The position numbers were made by a program, and so were the translations under genes. A DNA stretch of 64,000 bases from Terana coerulea (taxonomy: Eukaryota > Basidiomycota > Agaricomycetes > Polyporales > Phanerochaetaceae). Shown piece after piece: positions 46,819 through 57,936 of the stretch. Under the pieces are notes generated by a model. It saw nothing but the letters and a program-made list of their open reading frames with translations. It made no database searches and was not told where the DNA came from. Numbering within the stretch: the first letter of the stretch is position 1; each line of letters opens with the position of its first letter. The stretch spans positions 163,510 to 227,509 of the forward strand of contig JAKOGH010000768.1 of the NCBI GenBank assembly GCA_024811115.1, read 5' to 3'.

Positions 46819-47247
46819 GGTGTATGGTTGTGAACAAGATGTTGAGCGAGGATGTTGCCCTGACGTCGCCCCCAGGTATTCAATAATATAGCTTGCTACG
46901 GTGCGGAGGGCGTGCGTTCTCAATGAGGCACGGGCTAACCTACATGCTGTATTAGCAATTAGCATTTATACTGGAACTCATAGAATCATATATTGAGTCT
47001 CCCACATGTGGCGCATGCTTGCAGTTCTCAACGTCCAAGTAATTCTGTGGGGCTGTCGACCGGAAGTGTTGCCCTTACAAGCGTCAGGGCTGAGTTCTGC
47101 CACGAAGGGCGGGGCTTCCGATTATGGATATCCCGACGTGATTGACTTTCGGCCGTTAACGAGCGCCTTAGGCACTCAATGAATTCTGCCTGAAACGAGT
47201 CACTGTCAGACTTGAATTGCACATCCATCTCCCCACCGCCCTCCAAA

Positions 47248-48460
47248 ATGAGTGAGTCCGCAGGTAGACCTACTGTTACAGGTATACTGAAAGAGGGTTT
47301 TGTATAGATGCAGATGCGCTGGATGGACGACTTTTGTTCGCTATTCCGAAGAAAGGTCAAACTCCCCTACACCATTGACATCCTTCGACACTCATCAGAG
47401 TATAGGGCGACTGCATGAAAAATGTCTAGAAATTCTTGCGGGTGCGTGACTCTACAATCTTGTAAGATCACGACAGTAACTTTTGCAGGGGCGCTGATAT
47501 ACAGTTCCGGAGACATGCTAGACTCGACGTCTGCTTGGTCAAAAATCACCCCATTGCTCTGTGAGTTCGACTCAGTAGTTATTGCACTGCACGTCAGACT
47601 TATAGCATGCAGTGTTTTTCTTCCCGCCTCCGACATCCCTTCCTTCGTTGGAAAGGGTAACGTCGACCTCGGCATCACCGGTCACGATGTCATTCTCGAG
47701 GCGAACATGCAATCGCACGTAGCAGAAGTGCTCCGTCTCGGATTCGGCAAGTGTGCGCTGCAGGTGCAGGTGCCAGAAGCTGGTCCTATCAAGTCCGTCG
47801 AGCAGCTCGCCGGCAAGCGGGTCGTTACCTCATTCGAAGTCCTCTCTGGTGAATATTTCAACAAGATTGACGAGTCGCTAAATCTCACCGGCGAGGCGAA
47901 GACCAAGATTGAGTATGTTGGTGGAAGCGTTGAAGCGGCGTGTTCATTGGGGCTGGCAGATGGAATCGGTGCGTCGGCCTACTACCTTACGTGCATTTTC
48001 GAGACTCATTTGCCGCAGTGGACCTTGTCGGTATGTACATCGCCTCAGTGCTTCATATATGCACTGAGCTCTCGCAGAATCTGGCGATACCATGAGAGCG
48101 GCTGGGTTACACGCCATTGCGACAGTCCTCCAGACGGAAGCCGTGCTCATCAAATCGAGCGTCCAGAAGCATCCTCATTTCGAGCCACTCCTGAAACTCA
48201 TCACCAGCCGCATAGCAGGCGTTATCGCCGCGGGCCGCTACGTTGTCTGCGAATACAACGTCCGACGAGACAAAGTTCACGAAGCCACGGCAGTTACACC
48301 CGGTCGCCGTGCGCCCACCATCAGTCCGCTGGACGACGAGGCCTGGGTCGCCGTCAGCGCTATGGTACTCAAAAGTCAATCTGCGGACGTCATGGACAAG
48401 CTCGTGGCAATCGGGGCCGAAGACATTCTTATTTTCAACTTGGATAACTGTAGGGTTTAG
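47248..48460 (+). CDS. HIS1: ATP phosphoribosyltransferase (first step of histidine synthesis)
   Basis: Joins ATP and PRPP in the first step of histidine biosynthesis. Seven exons, 47248..47251, 47308..47355, 47406..47445, 47489..47560, 47613..47968, 48019..48030 and 48078..48460, join to 304 residues in an unbroken frame. Motifs: LLFAIPKKGRLHEKCLEIL, DIQFRRHARLDVCLVKNHPI, FLPASDIPSFVGKGNVDLGI, the central KSVEQLAGKRVVTSFEVLSG, and ESGDTMRAAGLHAIATVL. The C-terminal part (about residue 225 on, with APTISPLDDEAW) matches the regulatory domain that binds histidine in the long-form enzyme. Exon 1 is only ATG plus one base and exon 6 is 12 nt. The donor at 47446 is chosen because it keeps the frame; it adds two residues (EILAGAGADIQF). 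Confidence 0.92.
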
Positions 48461-48964
48461 AAGAGAGAGGATGTATGTCGCACACTGTATGCGTGAGTGG
48501 CATCATTGCGTCGCTAATATTTTCGGTCAATGTACTAACGTTCATAGAAAGATATAACGTTATAGATATATACTGTGTCTTCGTCTGTTCCTCATTTTGT
48601 GCTCGTATACTGTGAGGTTTTAGCACTGGGCCCGTCTCGTTGTTCATCCACTCGCGTGAAAGTGGCCACCTCTGTACGGCATTGTTTGTTCGGCTTTGCG
48701 GCTCGGAATAAAACAAAGCGTTCTGGTCGCACGGCAAGGTAGTACAATGGAACTTTATCGCAAAGACGCCTACTGATTTAAACCGTGATAGTAGGCGATC
48801 CCACGTCTGGAACCTGGTGTGTGGCACCGTTGTTATTCGCTCACCTCCACATCCCTGAACTGTGGCCTGGAAGGTGCGACGCTGTACCCGTGCAACCTGG
48901 CGTATGTTGACATGTTCACAAGCAGGCTCTTCGTGACTGATACTATACAAACATCGAAGAGAGC
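48461..48964. other. Intergenic region between HIS1 and the unknown-family gene
   Basis: About 500 bp, no gene. Small frames here have no coding signature. Confidence 0.5.
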
Positions 48965-50483
48965 ATGCCAGTGCAAGCGAACGATAATCAAGGCCGCGAC
49001 GACGGCCGTCAACGGGGAAAGGACGGAGACGAACGCCGCTCGGAAGATCATGGAATGGATGGTTCTGCCGGAGTTCGTGGCAGCGGTAGCAACCCAGACA
49101 CTAAGCAGGGTAATGGTACTGGCCACCATGCCAGTGGCGACGAAAAACAGGGCGAAAGTCCGGGAGTTGGACAAACCGAAAGTGGTGCTAGGGGAAGCCA
49201 AGTTCGCCGACGCACCATAAAGCGTGATATCATGGATGGTTTACTACCTAATGCCGTCCTCACCATTCAAAGGCCAGAAGACAGAGCAGACGAGGCCGAC
49301 GCAGTCATCACGAATGTACAGTATCTTGCCTCCTACAACTGGGTCGATCACGACCAACCCACTATCCTCGTCCCTGGTGTGTTACGTAGCATCATGGCTC
49401 TCGCTCTCTAATTGATTAGTTTGTCAGGCTCCCCGCGCATCTGGTCGAATCGCCCGCTTCCCTTCATCGTGGCTGCGGACAGCGGCCAGACGTTCATTGA
49501 CCAGAACGCGTACCGAATCCCCGAGTATCCCCTGCTACCCCTATTCCTTGCCGCCGACGCCCTCGAGGCTGACTCTTCAGAAGCCAAGTTCGATTGGAGT
49601 GCCGTGGACGTAATCACGGACAGGAACAATCTGCTTAAACTTGTCGGATGGGTCGACCGCTCTTGTGCTCGGAAGAACAACGCCAAAGAATTCCGAATTA
49701 ACGTCCAGCTCGTTGGCTCGCGCACACTGCTGCTCCAGCGATGGGAGGATCGGAGCTCGGTGAACTCTTACCAGAATGGCTATGGCGACTCGTTCGAGAA
49801 GGAAAGCACCAGGCCGGCGCCCGGCTGCGAGAAGGCGACCTTGGCCGGTATGGGACGTGTTATCACATACGTAGGTCACTCATCCATTTGACTTCACGGT
49901 GATGACTGACATGGGGAGCGTACAGGACTTCGCGGGCCTAAAGCTGGCGGTCCGCTTTGAAGTTGACGCCTGCTACGGTTCAAGCTTTGACAGTGATTCC
50001 TCAGACACCCAAACCATTCAGGACTCGCCGGACCAGCTTGTCAATGCCCTGTCTACCTTGAATGTTCAGGACGGCCTGGGCAGTCGCGAGATCCTTGTCG
50101 TCCGGGGCGGCGCCACGGTGGCGCAGCAAGCTCTAATCAAGATTAAGTCTCGAGGGGGGCCGGCAACGAACAAAAATGCGGCCTACCTGCAGCTGTACTT
50201 CGGACAGATCCCTACACTTATGGTCGGCGTGCACAAAGATGGCACGTTCAATCGCATCCAAGAGATCGAGCTCGAGTCCGAGCATTCCTTCAGACAAGCC
50301 ACGGTTCAACCAGGCCTGAACAAGCTCGGGCGGCTATTGAGAGAGTTGCAGGTCGTCTTCAAGGAGCGCGGTCTTGACGCGCGATTAAGTCTCGTCTGCC
50401 GCAACGGCATTTTGGAGGTTGTGTCACGCGACGCTGAGAACTCGCTTCTTCCAGTGGAGAATTTGAGGCGGTTCGACGCCTAG
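48965..50483 (+). CDS. Uncharacterised fungal protein, often labelled 'geranylgeranyl pyrophosphate synthetase'-like, intact copy
   Basis: Three exons, 48965..49376, 49428..49870 and 49926..50483, join in frame to 470 residues. The first 90 residues are charged and Gly/Asp-rich (NDNQGRDDGRQRGKDGDERR). The core then shows the typical succession QYLASYNWVDHDQPTILVPG, SPRIWSNRPLPFIVAADSGQ, FIDQNAYRIPEYPLLPLF, VDVITDRNNLLKLVGWVDR, LVGSRTLLLQRWEDRSS and MGRVITYDFAGLKLAVRFEV. From memory this core occurs in many Dikarya proteins that databases have named after geranylgeranyl pyrophosphate synthetase. No DDxxD prenyl-diphosphate motif is present here, so that name is not supported. The function is unknown. 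A damaged tandem copy follows at 51105. Confidence 0.8.
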
Positions 50484-51104
50484 ACAAGCTCGTACGTACT
50501 TGCCGATGTCTACGTTTTCCACTCTAATCCAATAATTTCTCGTATTGACAGAAGTCAGTACAGCGAAGCAGGACACTCATATTCAATACGTGGTCAGCTG
50601 AACCCATCACGTTTACATCTGGGATGTGGACGGCCTGGCAGCTGTAATGACCAGGGGTAGTTTTCCCATCGTGTGATCTCTTAATGCCTAGGATCCAGAG
50701 GGCTCCGGGCATTATTAGATGTACATAGCGTTTAGCCAAGCGTTGATGTCCTGCTGTTTGGCTTAGCATTATGAACGATTGAGCATCTCCGGCTTAGGGT
50801 AAGGTCCAGGGTGGACAAGAGCGAGCGCGATATTGCGTACTGCTGGAGGTAAGGCTATTACTGGCTTGAGTCACGACCGCAGGTAGTCCCACGGGACGTC
50901 TGAACCTTGTCAATAGCGGCGCTGTTGGTCCCTTGTTCTTTCCGGCCAACTGATTTGGTGAAGATACAAATCGAGATACCGCAAGCTATTTGGACGCCGA
51001 CATCTTTACCACAGCAACAAACCTTCACCACTGATATAGGTACGATTCGGTGCCATGCATTTCGTACATTTCTTAATTGCGCTTGTAAATGTTGCAGGAC
51101 CGTC
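50484..51104. other. Intergenic region between the two unknown-family copies
   Basis: About 620 bp with no gene; nothing notable seen. Confidence 0.5.
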
Positions 51105-53598
51105 ATGGCAGAGGCATCAGGGAATCCGAGGAAAGCTTCGGGAATGTGGCGTAATGCTAGCAGAGGACGAGGAGAGGCAGAAAGCACGAACTGCCGAGGC
51201 ATGAGCTATGGCAGGGGTATGCAGACATTCGGAAGCAGAGGGGGCGGCCGAGGTATCTACGGTGCAGGAAAGGAAGGTCGTGGTTGTGGCTGGCAATCCG
51301 GGCCACCAGCGGCTCAGTCCACGGAGCCCAATATCATGGACGACATCGTTCCTGTGACCATTCAAACCGTTGATCTGCTAACGGATACGGAGGGCCCGGA
51401 CGCTACAATTTCGAATGTGCAATACGTTGCATCTTACAACTGGATTGACAGTCAGAAGCCAACCACACTTGTGCCAGGTGAGTCTTCATGCTCTCCTGGA
51501 CCGCTATGTTCTTACTCTCGCTCGACAGGTTCGCCACGAATTTGGTCAAACCGCACTCTTCCATTCAGGGTACAGTCTGACCAAGGGGAAACATTCACGG
51601 ACCAGAACGGTCATAGAAGTCCTCGGTACCTCTTTCTCCCTCTCTTCCTTGTCGCGGATGTCGTCGAGGGGTCGCGGCCTACAGACGCGGCCCCAAACAT
51701 TTTGGAGCTCAGTTGATATGGTCACAGATAGGAATAGTCTCTAAAGCTCCTTGCGTGGCTCGAGCCGGAACTCCTCCCAGAGAGGCAACGAGAAGAATTT
51801 CGCATCGATGTTCAGCTCGCTGGGCCGTGGACCCCGATATTGCAGCGCTAGGAAGGCCTTACCTCCGTTTCCCCGCGAAGAACTGGTTTCGATGACTCTT
51901 TCGAGAGGGCGAGCACCGTTACCGCTCCGGGATGTACAAGGGCTACCCTGGCGGGACACTTTCGCGTTATCACCTACGTGAGTGCGCAACTCTCAACAAC
52001 GACTATCATTCACCATGACGTGCACAGGACTTCGCAGGGATGAAGCTCATCATTCGCTGTGAGGTGGATGCTTGCTATGAATCTGGAAAGGCATCTTGCA
52101 GCATTTACACTGGATCCGGCCGACAGCCTCGTCTCAGCATTATCGTCGTTGCGAGTAAACGATGGTACCTCTGGTACTCCAGCCTTGAATCGCCATAACA
52201 TCCAAATTGTGCGGGCCGGATCCGAAGCGTCACGGGATAGTCTAATCAAGATCAAATCACGCTCCCAGAGGAACATCACAGCGGTCAGCGAGACCCTCGC
52301 GCACCTGCAGCTGTTCATTCCCAGTGGGAATCAACAATGCCCGGAGCTGCCGAGAACTAACCAAAACTGCCGGTGCAGATGAGGCACGCTGGAAGCAGAT
52401 AAACTGAGAAAAAGCAGATGGTAGACGCCCAGAGGAACTGCTCGCCTATGCCCTCGTCTGATCTCGGTCTGACCTGACCTGACCTCGTCTGCCGGCGCAT
52501 GCGCAGAAATGCTTGCGTCCCGCCCGCATCTATTTCTGGCCCACTCCAGTGCCCGTTCCAGATTGATATTGGTATTTTGTAATTCAATTGATTTATTGCT
52601 GCCAAATCCGGTACATGACTACATAAATCTACACAAAATCCTATGGGCCGCCTCCAAACAGACTTAGCACGACGGGTGCCTCGCGAAACGCAACACTACA
52701 GCAGGACATTGCATAAGCAGCTTGAATTATGAAGAGAGTGTACGGACTTACCGATTTGAGTGGGTATATGCGCGACAAGGTGGCCCTATTTAGCACAGAT
52801 CAACAAGTTAGTACCACTTCTGTGATTTGTAGCTGACCAAGTTCGCACATACCAGGCAGAGATCGATGGCATTACAAGCCTCGAAGGGAAGGGGAGGCAC
52901 GGACGCGGGAGGATAGAGCGGCGGGAAGATGGGGGAAAAGATAAGGGGCGGGGACTTGGGGAACGGAGGGCGGGGTGGTTTATATATGGCGCGAAAGCGT
53001 CGGAAAGGGCCGAGAAACCCTTTGACGTCATAGCACCTTGCGCGCAGGTCGTGCAGCATGCAGCACGTTAGGGAGAGTGACAAGTGTGTGTGTGTGGTGT
53101 TGGACGCGACGACGCAACACGATGTTGCGCATTGTGTCGACGCGTCGCTGCGCGCGCGCGGCGCAACGCACACTAGCGCTGGAGAAGGCACTTACATAAG
53201 CGTCGGCAGGACTCGGCAGACCAATTTGGCCAGAGCGGAGCATCCTGGAGCAGATGAGAATCTGCCTGGCAGACTGGAGCATTGCTCGGCAGCCGTGAGC
53301 ATTGTCGATTGTCACTGGGGTTCATTGGCCAGATCCCGACTCTGATGCTCGGCGCGCATCAGAAGGGCACTTTTACGAGATCCAACAGCGAGAGCTGAAA
53401 TCCGAAGATTCTTCTGAAGTTGCAGAGATGGCCAAGCCCGCACTCAAGAAGCTGCAACTCCTGTTGGAGGAAATACAGAATATCGTCATGGAGAGAGGTG
53501 AAGGGGCGCAGATGAGTCTCGTCTGCCAAAACGGCGTTCTGCAGCTCATGCAGCGGAAGAGCGCAAGCTTGGAGCGTTTTGACCCGAGTGACAGTTAG
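51105..53598 (+). pseudogene. Tandem pseudogene copy of the unknown-family gene, split by an inverted-repeat element
   Basis: Second copy of the gene at 48965. The reading starts MAEASGNPRKASGMWRNAS at 51105 and keeps the same core (ISNVQYVASYNWIDSQKPTT then PGSPRIWSNRTLPFRVQSD). Damage is extensive. The frame is lost near 51690-51725 (NFWSSVDMVTDRNSL then KLLAWLEPE). There is a nonsense codon TAG at 51849-51851 where the intact copy has TGG (LLQRWE). More slips follow in the 52030-52300 exon (CYESGK then RHLAAFTLDP). At LQLFIGQIPTLM the gene is interrupted by the 1000-bp element at 52320-53319. The 3' end (IGQIPTLMLGAHQKGTFYEI then LVCQNGVLQLMQRKSASLER) continues at 53321-53598. Confidence 0.9.
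52320..53319. mobile_element. Non-autonomous DNA-transposon-like element (MITE-like), 1000 bp
   Basis: Exactly 1000 bp with terminal inverted repeats: the left end starts CCCAGTGGGAATCAACAATG and the reversed right end starts CCCAGTGACAATCGACAATG. The similarity continues imperfectly to about position 37 (CTGCCGAG in both). A 7-bp target duplication, GTTCATT, lies at 52313-52319 and 53320-53326. Subterminal CTGCC motifs occur near both ends. No transposase reading frame is present inside, so it must be moved in trans. The terminal CAGTG-like ends and 7-bp duplication resemble hAT or related superfamilies (usually 8 bp), but the superfamily is undecided. It inserted into an already coding copy and so postdates the duplication. 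Confidence 0.9.
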
Positions 53599-54193
53599 TG
53601 CACACCCCATTTGCCTAACATTCGTATTGATCATTGACTCAAACTATAGCTCAAGGTACGGGAACAGGGCGTTTGTAGTGAGTTATTTGTACCTGACTTC
53701 TAATGTCCGTGGCGGTAACTCTATCGAACAGATACGCCGAATTCATAATCAGCCGAATTGTATGCATGCAACTATGTTACTAGGAGCGTTAACAACATAC
53801 GGAGCAGCTTTGGAGTGTTTCTTGATTTGGAATCTCGAAGTGCGGCGGGAGTCCCAAGTCTCAAACGTTTTTCTACGGCGCCGAATTTAAATGGACCTAA
53901 TTCGCCCACCCGAGTACATCTCTTGTAACAGCCCAATCATGTCGCAGGCGGTCAACTTTCCTGGGAATATGTACTCATCCAGGGTATGCTCGCGCCTTGT
54001 TAAAAAATCATCAATCACATCTCACAATCTCTATTAGCGTCAAGACGAACAGATGTAGTCTGTCTGCAGGCAGGGCGTAATATCGTTCTGCATCCTGAGA
54101 TGATCAAGATTGAAACAGACGCATGACAGTGAGAACTCATATAGAGTGACTCGTCTTTGGTCGAGTAACAGCAGGGTCCCCAGCCACACTATC
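53599..54193. other. Intergenic region, no gene seen
   Basis: About 600 bp of AT-richer sequence upstream of the DUF6534-type gene. No supported feature. Confidence 0.5.
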
Positions 54194-56238
54194 ATGTCCG
54201 ACCCATCTGCTCCACCTCAGATAGCGGCTCAGGCTGCAGCTCAAGCTATACTCGTCGAAGGCGTGCGCACCTTCTTGGAGCCGATGCTTGTACTCGTCTG
54301 CGTGGCGATTATGTGAGTTTGTCCGATTTCACATCGCGGATAGGTTTGGATGTTTCACTAGGCTCTTCGGAGTAGTTGCTGCCCAAGTGTACAGTTATTG
54401 GTTCTCCTATCAAGACGATCATATTGGCATGAAGGTCTATGTATTCATGCTCTGGTGAGTGGGTCATCGCAGTCGACATATAACATGGTTGTGACATCCG
54501 AGTGCAGCGTTTTGGAGTGCATCCACAGCGGTCTATGCATTCATATATTGGATTGGTACTTCGTGAAGAACATTGGCACTCCTCAAGGCACTCTGCGCAT
54601 TATTTGGAGCGTACCAGTATGTCCTTCTGCTTCCAGTATCCCTCAGTCAACCAAGACTCATTGCACATAAGCTGTCAATATTTATGGAGGTCGGTATGTG
54701 CTTTTGGTATGTTTCTACGGAGCAATGACACGTTTCCGGCAGATATCGATCATCTGTCTCTGCCATGGGTGAGTCCAGGATCATTCCATCGAGGCGTGCT
54801 TAGACATTCCGCTGTGACAGGTTTTACATCTACCGGCTCTGGCAGCGTATGTCCCATGGCCGCATCGTTGCAATGCGGCTGCTAACGGCTCGACTAGTAA
54901 GCCAACGACATATTGTACTCACAGGCTGTGTGGTGCGTCTGCCGGCGCTCTATAACGTGAATCATGTCCTCGTTTCTAATTGCTACCCAGGCATTCTTGG
55001 TGTTATCTCGCATAGGTGTGTCTATTACTCGGCGTGATATCACCACATTCCCGAACTGAGTGATGTTGTAGGTGTCGGCTTTAGTACGTGCATTCTACTT
55101 TTGAGCATAGTCAGAGATGTGAACCAGCGCGGTGCTACTTTTAGCGACAACAAGCTTCATGTGAGTTTCCTGCCCGGCGATACCTTGCTATTTTTACGCG
55201 GCACGTAGCTTCATCTATGACACGTGGGCAGAATTCCGTGCAGAGTCAATTACACATGTGAGTCGCGAAGCATCGAACCTTGCTATTTGGCTTCTCATGT
55301 AATGGTCCAGATCACGATCATTGTCAGCCTTTCTCTCGGCGTTGTAGTCGACATATCGATTACAGCCTGCCTTACCTACTACCTACATAAGCGCAAGTCG
55401 AGTTTTCGCAGGTATGTTTCCGCTCAGAGTATAGAGCCACTCATATGATCAAGTTAACTGGAATGCGCAGAACACAGCATCTAGCTCAATGGTTGACATT
55501 CTACTTGGTCAACACCGGCGCCATCACTGTGTAAGTTTCACGCGTTGTCCATCGTAGCAATTGCTGATGACCACTCAACTACTCAGTATATTCTCCATAA
55601 CAGCGGTTTTAACGGTAGTCTGATTTGTTGCCTCTCGCATTCGGAGTCTCACGAACGTCTGCCTATTTTGCAGTTCAACTTCTCATCAACAACTCTTATC
55701 TTCGGCGGAATGATCGAGATTCTCAGCAAGCGTAGGTTGCCCGCCTCATCATGTGGTGCTCCCATTTGACAAAATGACACACATAGTATATGCCAATGCG
55801 GTGTTATCGATGTCGGCGCATCCCTTTCATGCTGTCAATACTACGAGTTGACTGGAGTGTATTCTTACCAGGTTGAATGCGAGACATACGCTGAAGGAGC
55901 GAACATCAAGCAAAGACGGCATAAACTCTATTCCGCTACGACTCGGACGTAGTGGTGGGACATCGGATCCGGCAGGGTCAGACTGTAACAGTGCGTATGT
56001 ACGTTTTGATATAAGCCTGAGCTAATTATCTGTTTATCGTCAGAACAACGGTGTACACATAGACATCCATAAGGAAGTTACTAGCGATGAGGTAAGATCT
56101 AACCGCAACAACAAAATCTCATATATTTTTAGTGCTGACACTATCAATTTTCTGTAGGTTCTAAGGCCTGAGAGTGCGCTAAATTTTGCGGTGCATGCTT
56201 TACCGCCCAAGGGCCCGACCTCAGCCGGAGACGTATAA
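54194..56238 (+). CDS. Seven-helix-like membrane protein, DUF6534 type
   Basis: Multi-exon integral membrane protein with a conserved helix order. Start MSDPSAPPQIAAQAAAQAIL at 54194, then FGVVAAQVYSYWFSYQ, VLECIHSGLCIHILDWYFVK then NIGTPQGTLRIIWS, a helix pair, SIICLCHG joined to FYIYRLWQRM, VGFSTCILLLSIV, ITIIVSLSLGVVVDISITAC, the transmembrane-adjacent TQHLAQWLTFYLVNTGAI, and the end VYANAVLSMLNARHTLKERT, then NNGVHIDIHKEV and GPTSAGDV before the stop at 56238. These helices and the ...LYANALLASLNAR-like end are those of the DUF6534 proteins that are abundant in basidiomycetes. Their function is unknown. The first six exons (54194..54312, 54362..54454, 54508..54616, 54672..54689, 54743..54768, 54821..54896) keep phase; later exon edges are not fully resolved. 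Confidence 0.68.
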
Positions 56239-57936
56239 GTTGCATGCTGCAATGCAGACTGAGTGGAAAGGGGCGTGAAGTTGTGGCAGAAATAGTGCGT
56301 TGTTAGTGATAGGCTTTATTTACAAAGTACGTAAGGCCGCAGGCATGCTTTTATAAGCACATAGGTGTTTTTGGGTACTTCATCACCGAGTTCTGCTCGC
56401 GTTGTCCCATCCAATGAGCCAACGTGTATAATATTACCCTCAGCACCATGTACAGTACCCTGCGTCAGATACGATGGATCAGAAGACTACCGTGGCGGCG
56501 GTATTTATGGCTACTCCCAACGAGGCGCGGCGCCCACTGCTATCGGCACTATCCCTTGTACGTAGGGATATTCTCGAGCATAACGGCCCATTGCCCAGAC
56601 GCAAGCCCTCATCTCGCGACTCGTCCGCGTCATCGTCGAAACCGGCATCCTCGCAGGCACGTCCCCCGCCCGCGCCGCGCCACCCCGCCGTACCCCGCTA
56701 CCCGTGCATCCGCCCCAGCAGCGCCAGCGCTGACCGCCATCATACTGACTCTCGTCCTGTACGCCGCCGTGCGCCGCCAAGACGGGGGATCTAGCTCTAA
56801 GCTCCAATTATGTTGTGTGTAAATGGTGTGGTTATGATAGCGCATCTACGGCCTAAGAGCAGGAGGTTTGGTGCAGAACTTGAAGGACCGTGACAGGCGG
56901 TGTGGTGGTAGAGATTAGCGCAGGCACGAAAAGCGCATAATTCGATTATTCTTGATTAGGCAGGCAGAGGCTTTGACGCCTAACAGCGACCGCTTTCGTC
57001 CGCGTCTAAAGGCGTCTAATCGCACTTTGAACCACGCTCACGCGAACCACTCGCTCGATGGCCCAGGAAGCTCGGGGTATCGCGATTGTCCCCATCTTCC
57101 CTCTTTCTTTTCTCTCTTTCTTATGCCTTCTCTCATATACGCTTGTACCCTCGCAGACAACGATGGGACCAACGGTCGTGATCGTGGGAAGACGGGACGT
57201 AAGGGCCACTGGCAAGGCCAGGATAGCCGACGCTGCTCGCGCTCTGAGAGCAGCAGCTCTCGTTCGCAAATCAGCCGCGTCGCTACCCTCGCTATTCCCT
57301 AGTCATTGCCTGTCCGAACGCGGCACGGTCGAATAAACCGGAGTGTCTTTCCCCGGCGCGTCTCGTTTCGCACTCTCGTGCTGAGTCCTTGCATCCCCGT
57401 CATTCTGAACAAGTTTGAGTCCGTCGACAACGAGTTGACAACGAGCTAAGTGCGTTGCGAGCTTTTGTTCATCGAGCTGACTAGTAGTTTATAGGGTTTG
57501 CACGCGTGCGCGGTGCTCTGAGTTTCCACCTACCGGTGTACCACTCGTTGCACGTTGGTTTTGGTAAAGTCGAATCGTATTTCACACTAACTACTTGGTT
57601 TCAGATATCTACGCGGCCACTCGTTTCTCGACCGTCACCCCACCCGCTCGTGCCCCTAACCTGTCCCCAGCCCGACACTACCTCTACTTACAGCGGCACA
57701 CTGCCAAGGTGTCCTTAGGCGTGTAGAGGATCAGAGGTCGTGAAGAGGAATTCCTCTTAGGCTTGACACCAGGCAATGCATCACACACAGGATATTGAAG
57801 TTTCCCGAGGGCCAGCCAGAGTTCAACTACATTTATAATCCAGTTAGTTGCATTTGTTCTTGACAGAAACCACTTCGACTTCAACTTCGTACATATTGCC
57901 AGAAGTACTTCAGGAAGTGACATGTAGTAAGTACAC
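56239..57936. other. Intergenic region with short unsupported ORFs
   Basis: About 1.7 kb. Overlapping frames of 60-130 codons at 56424-57336 are Pro/Arg-rich on all frames because of base composition, and have no conserved motif. No gene can be supported. Confidence 0.45.

Noticed and set aside
47422..48447. Single 341-codon frame spanning HIS1
   Set aside because: It reads through introns and the end is in the wrong frame (histidine-rich nonsense); the seven-exon model restores the conserved N- and C-termini.
48965..50483. Geranylgeranyl pyrophosphate synthase function for this gene
   Set aside because: The name is attached to such proteins in databases, but no DDxxD motif or prenyltransferase fold signature can be seen.
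52786..53345. Short frames inside the 1000-bp element read as a transposase remnant
   Set aside because: No catalytic motif or length; the element looks non-coding.
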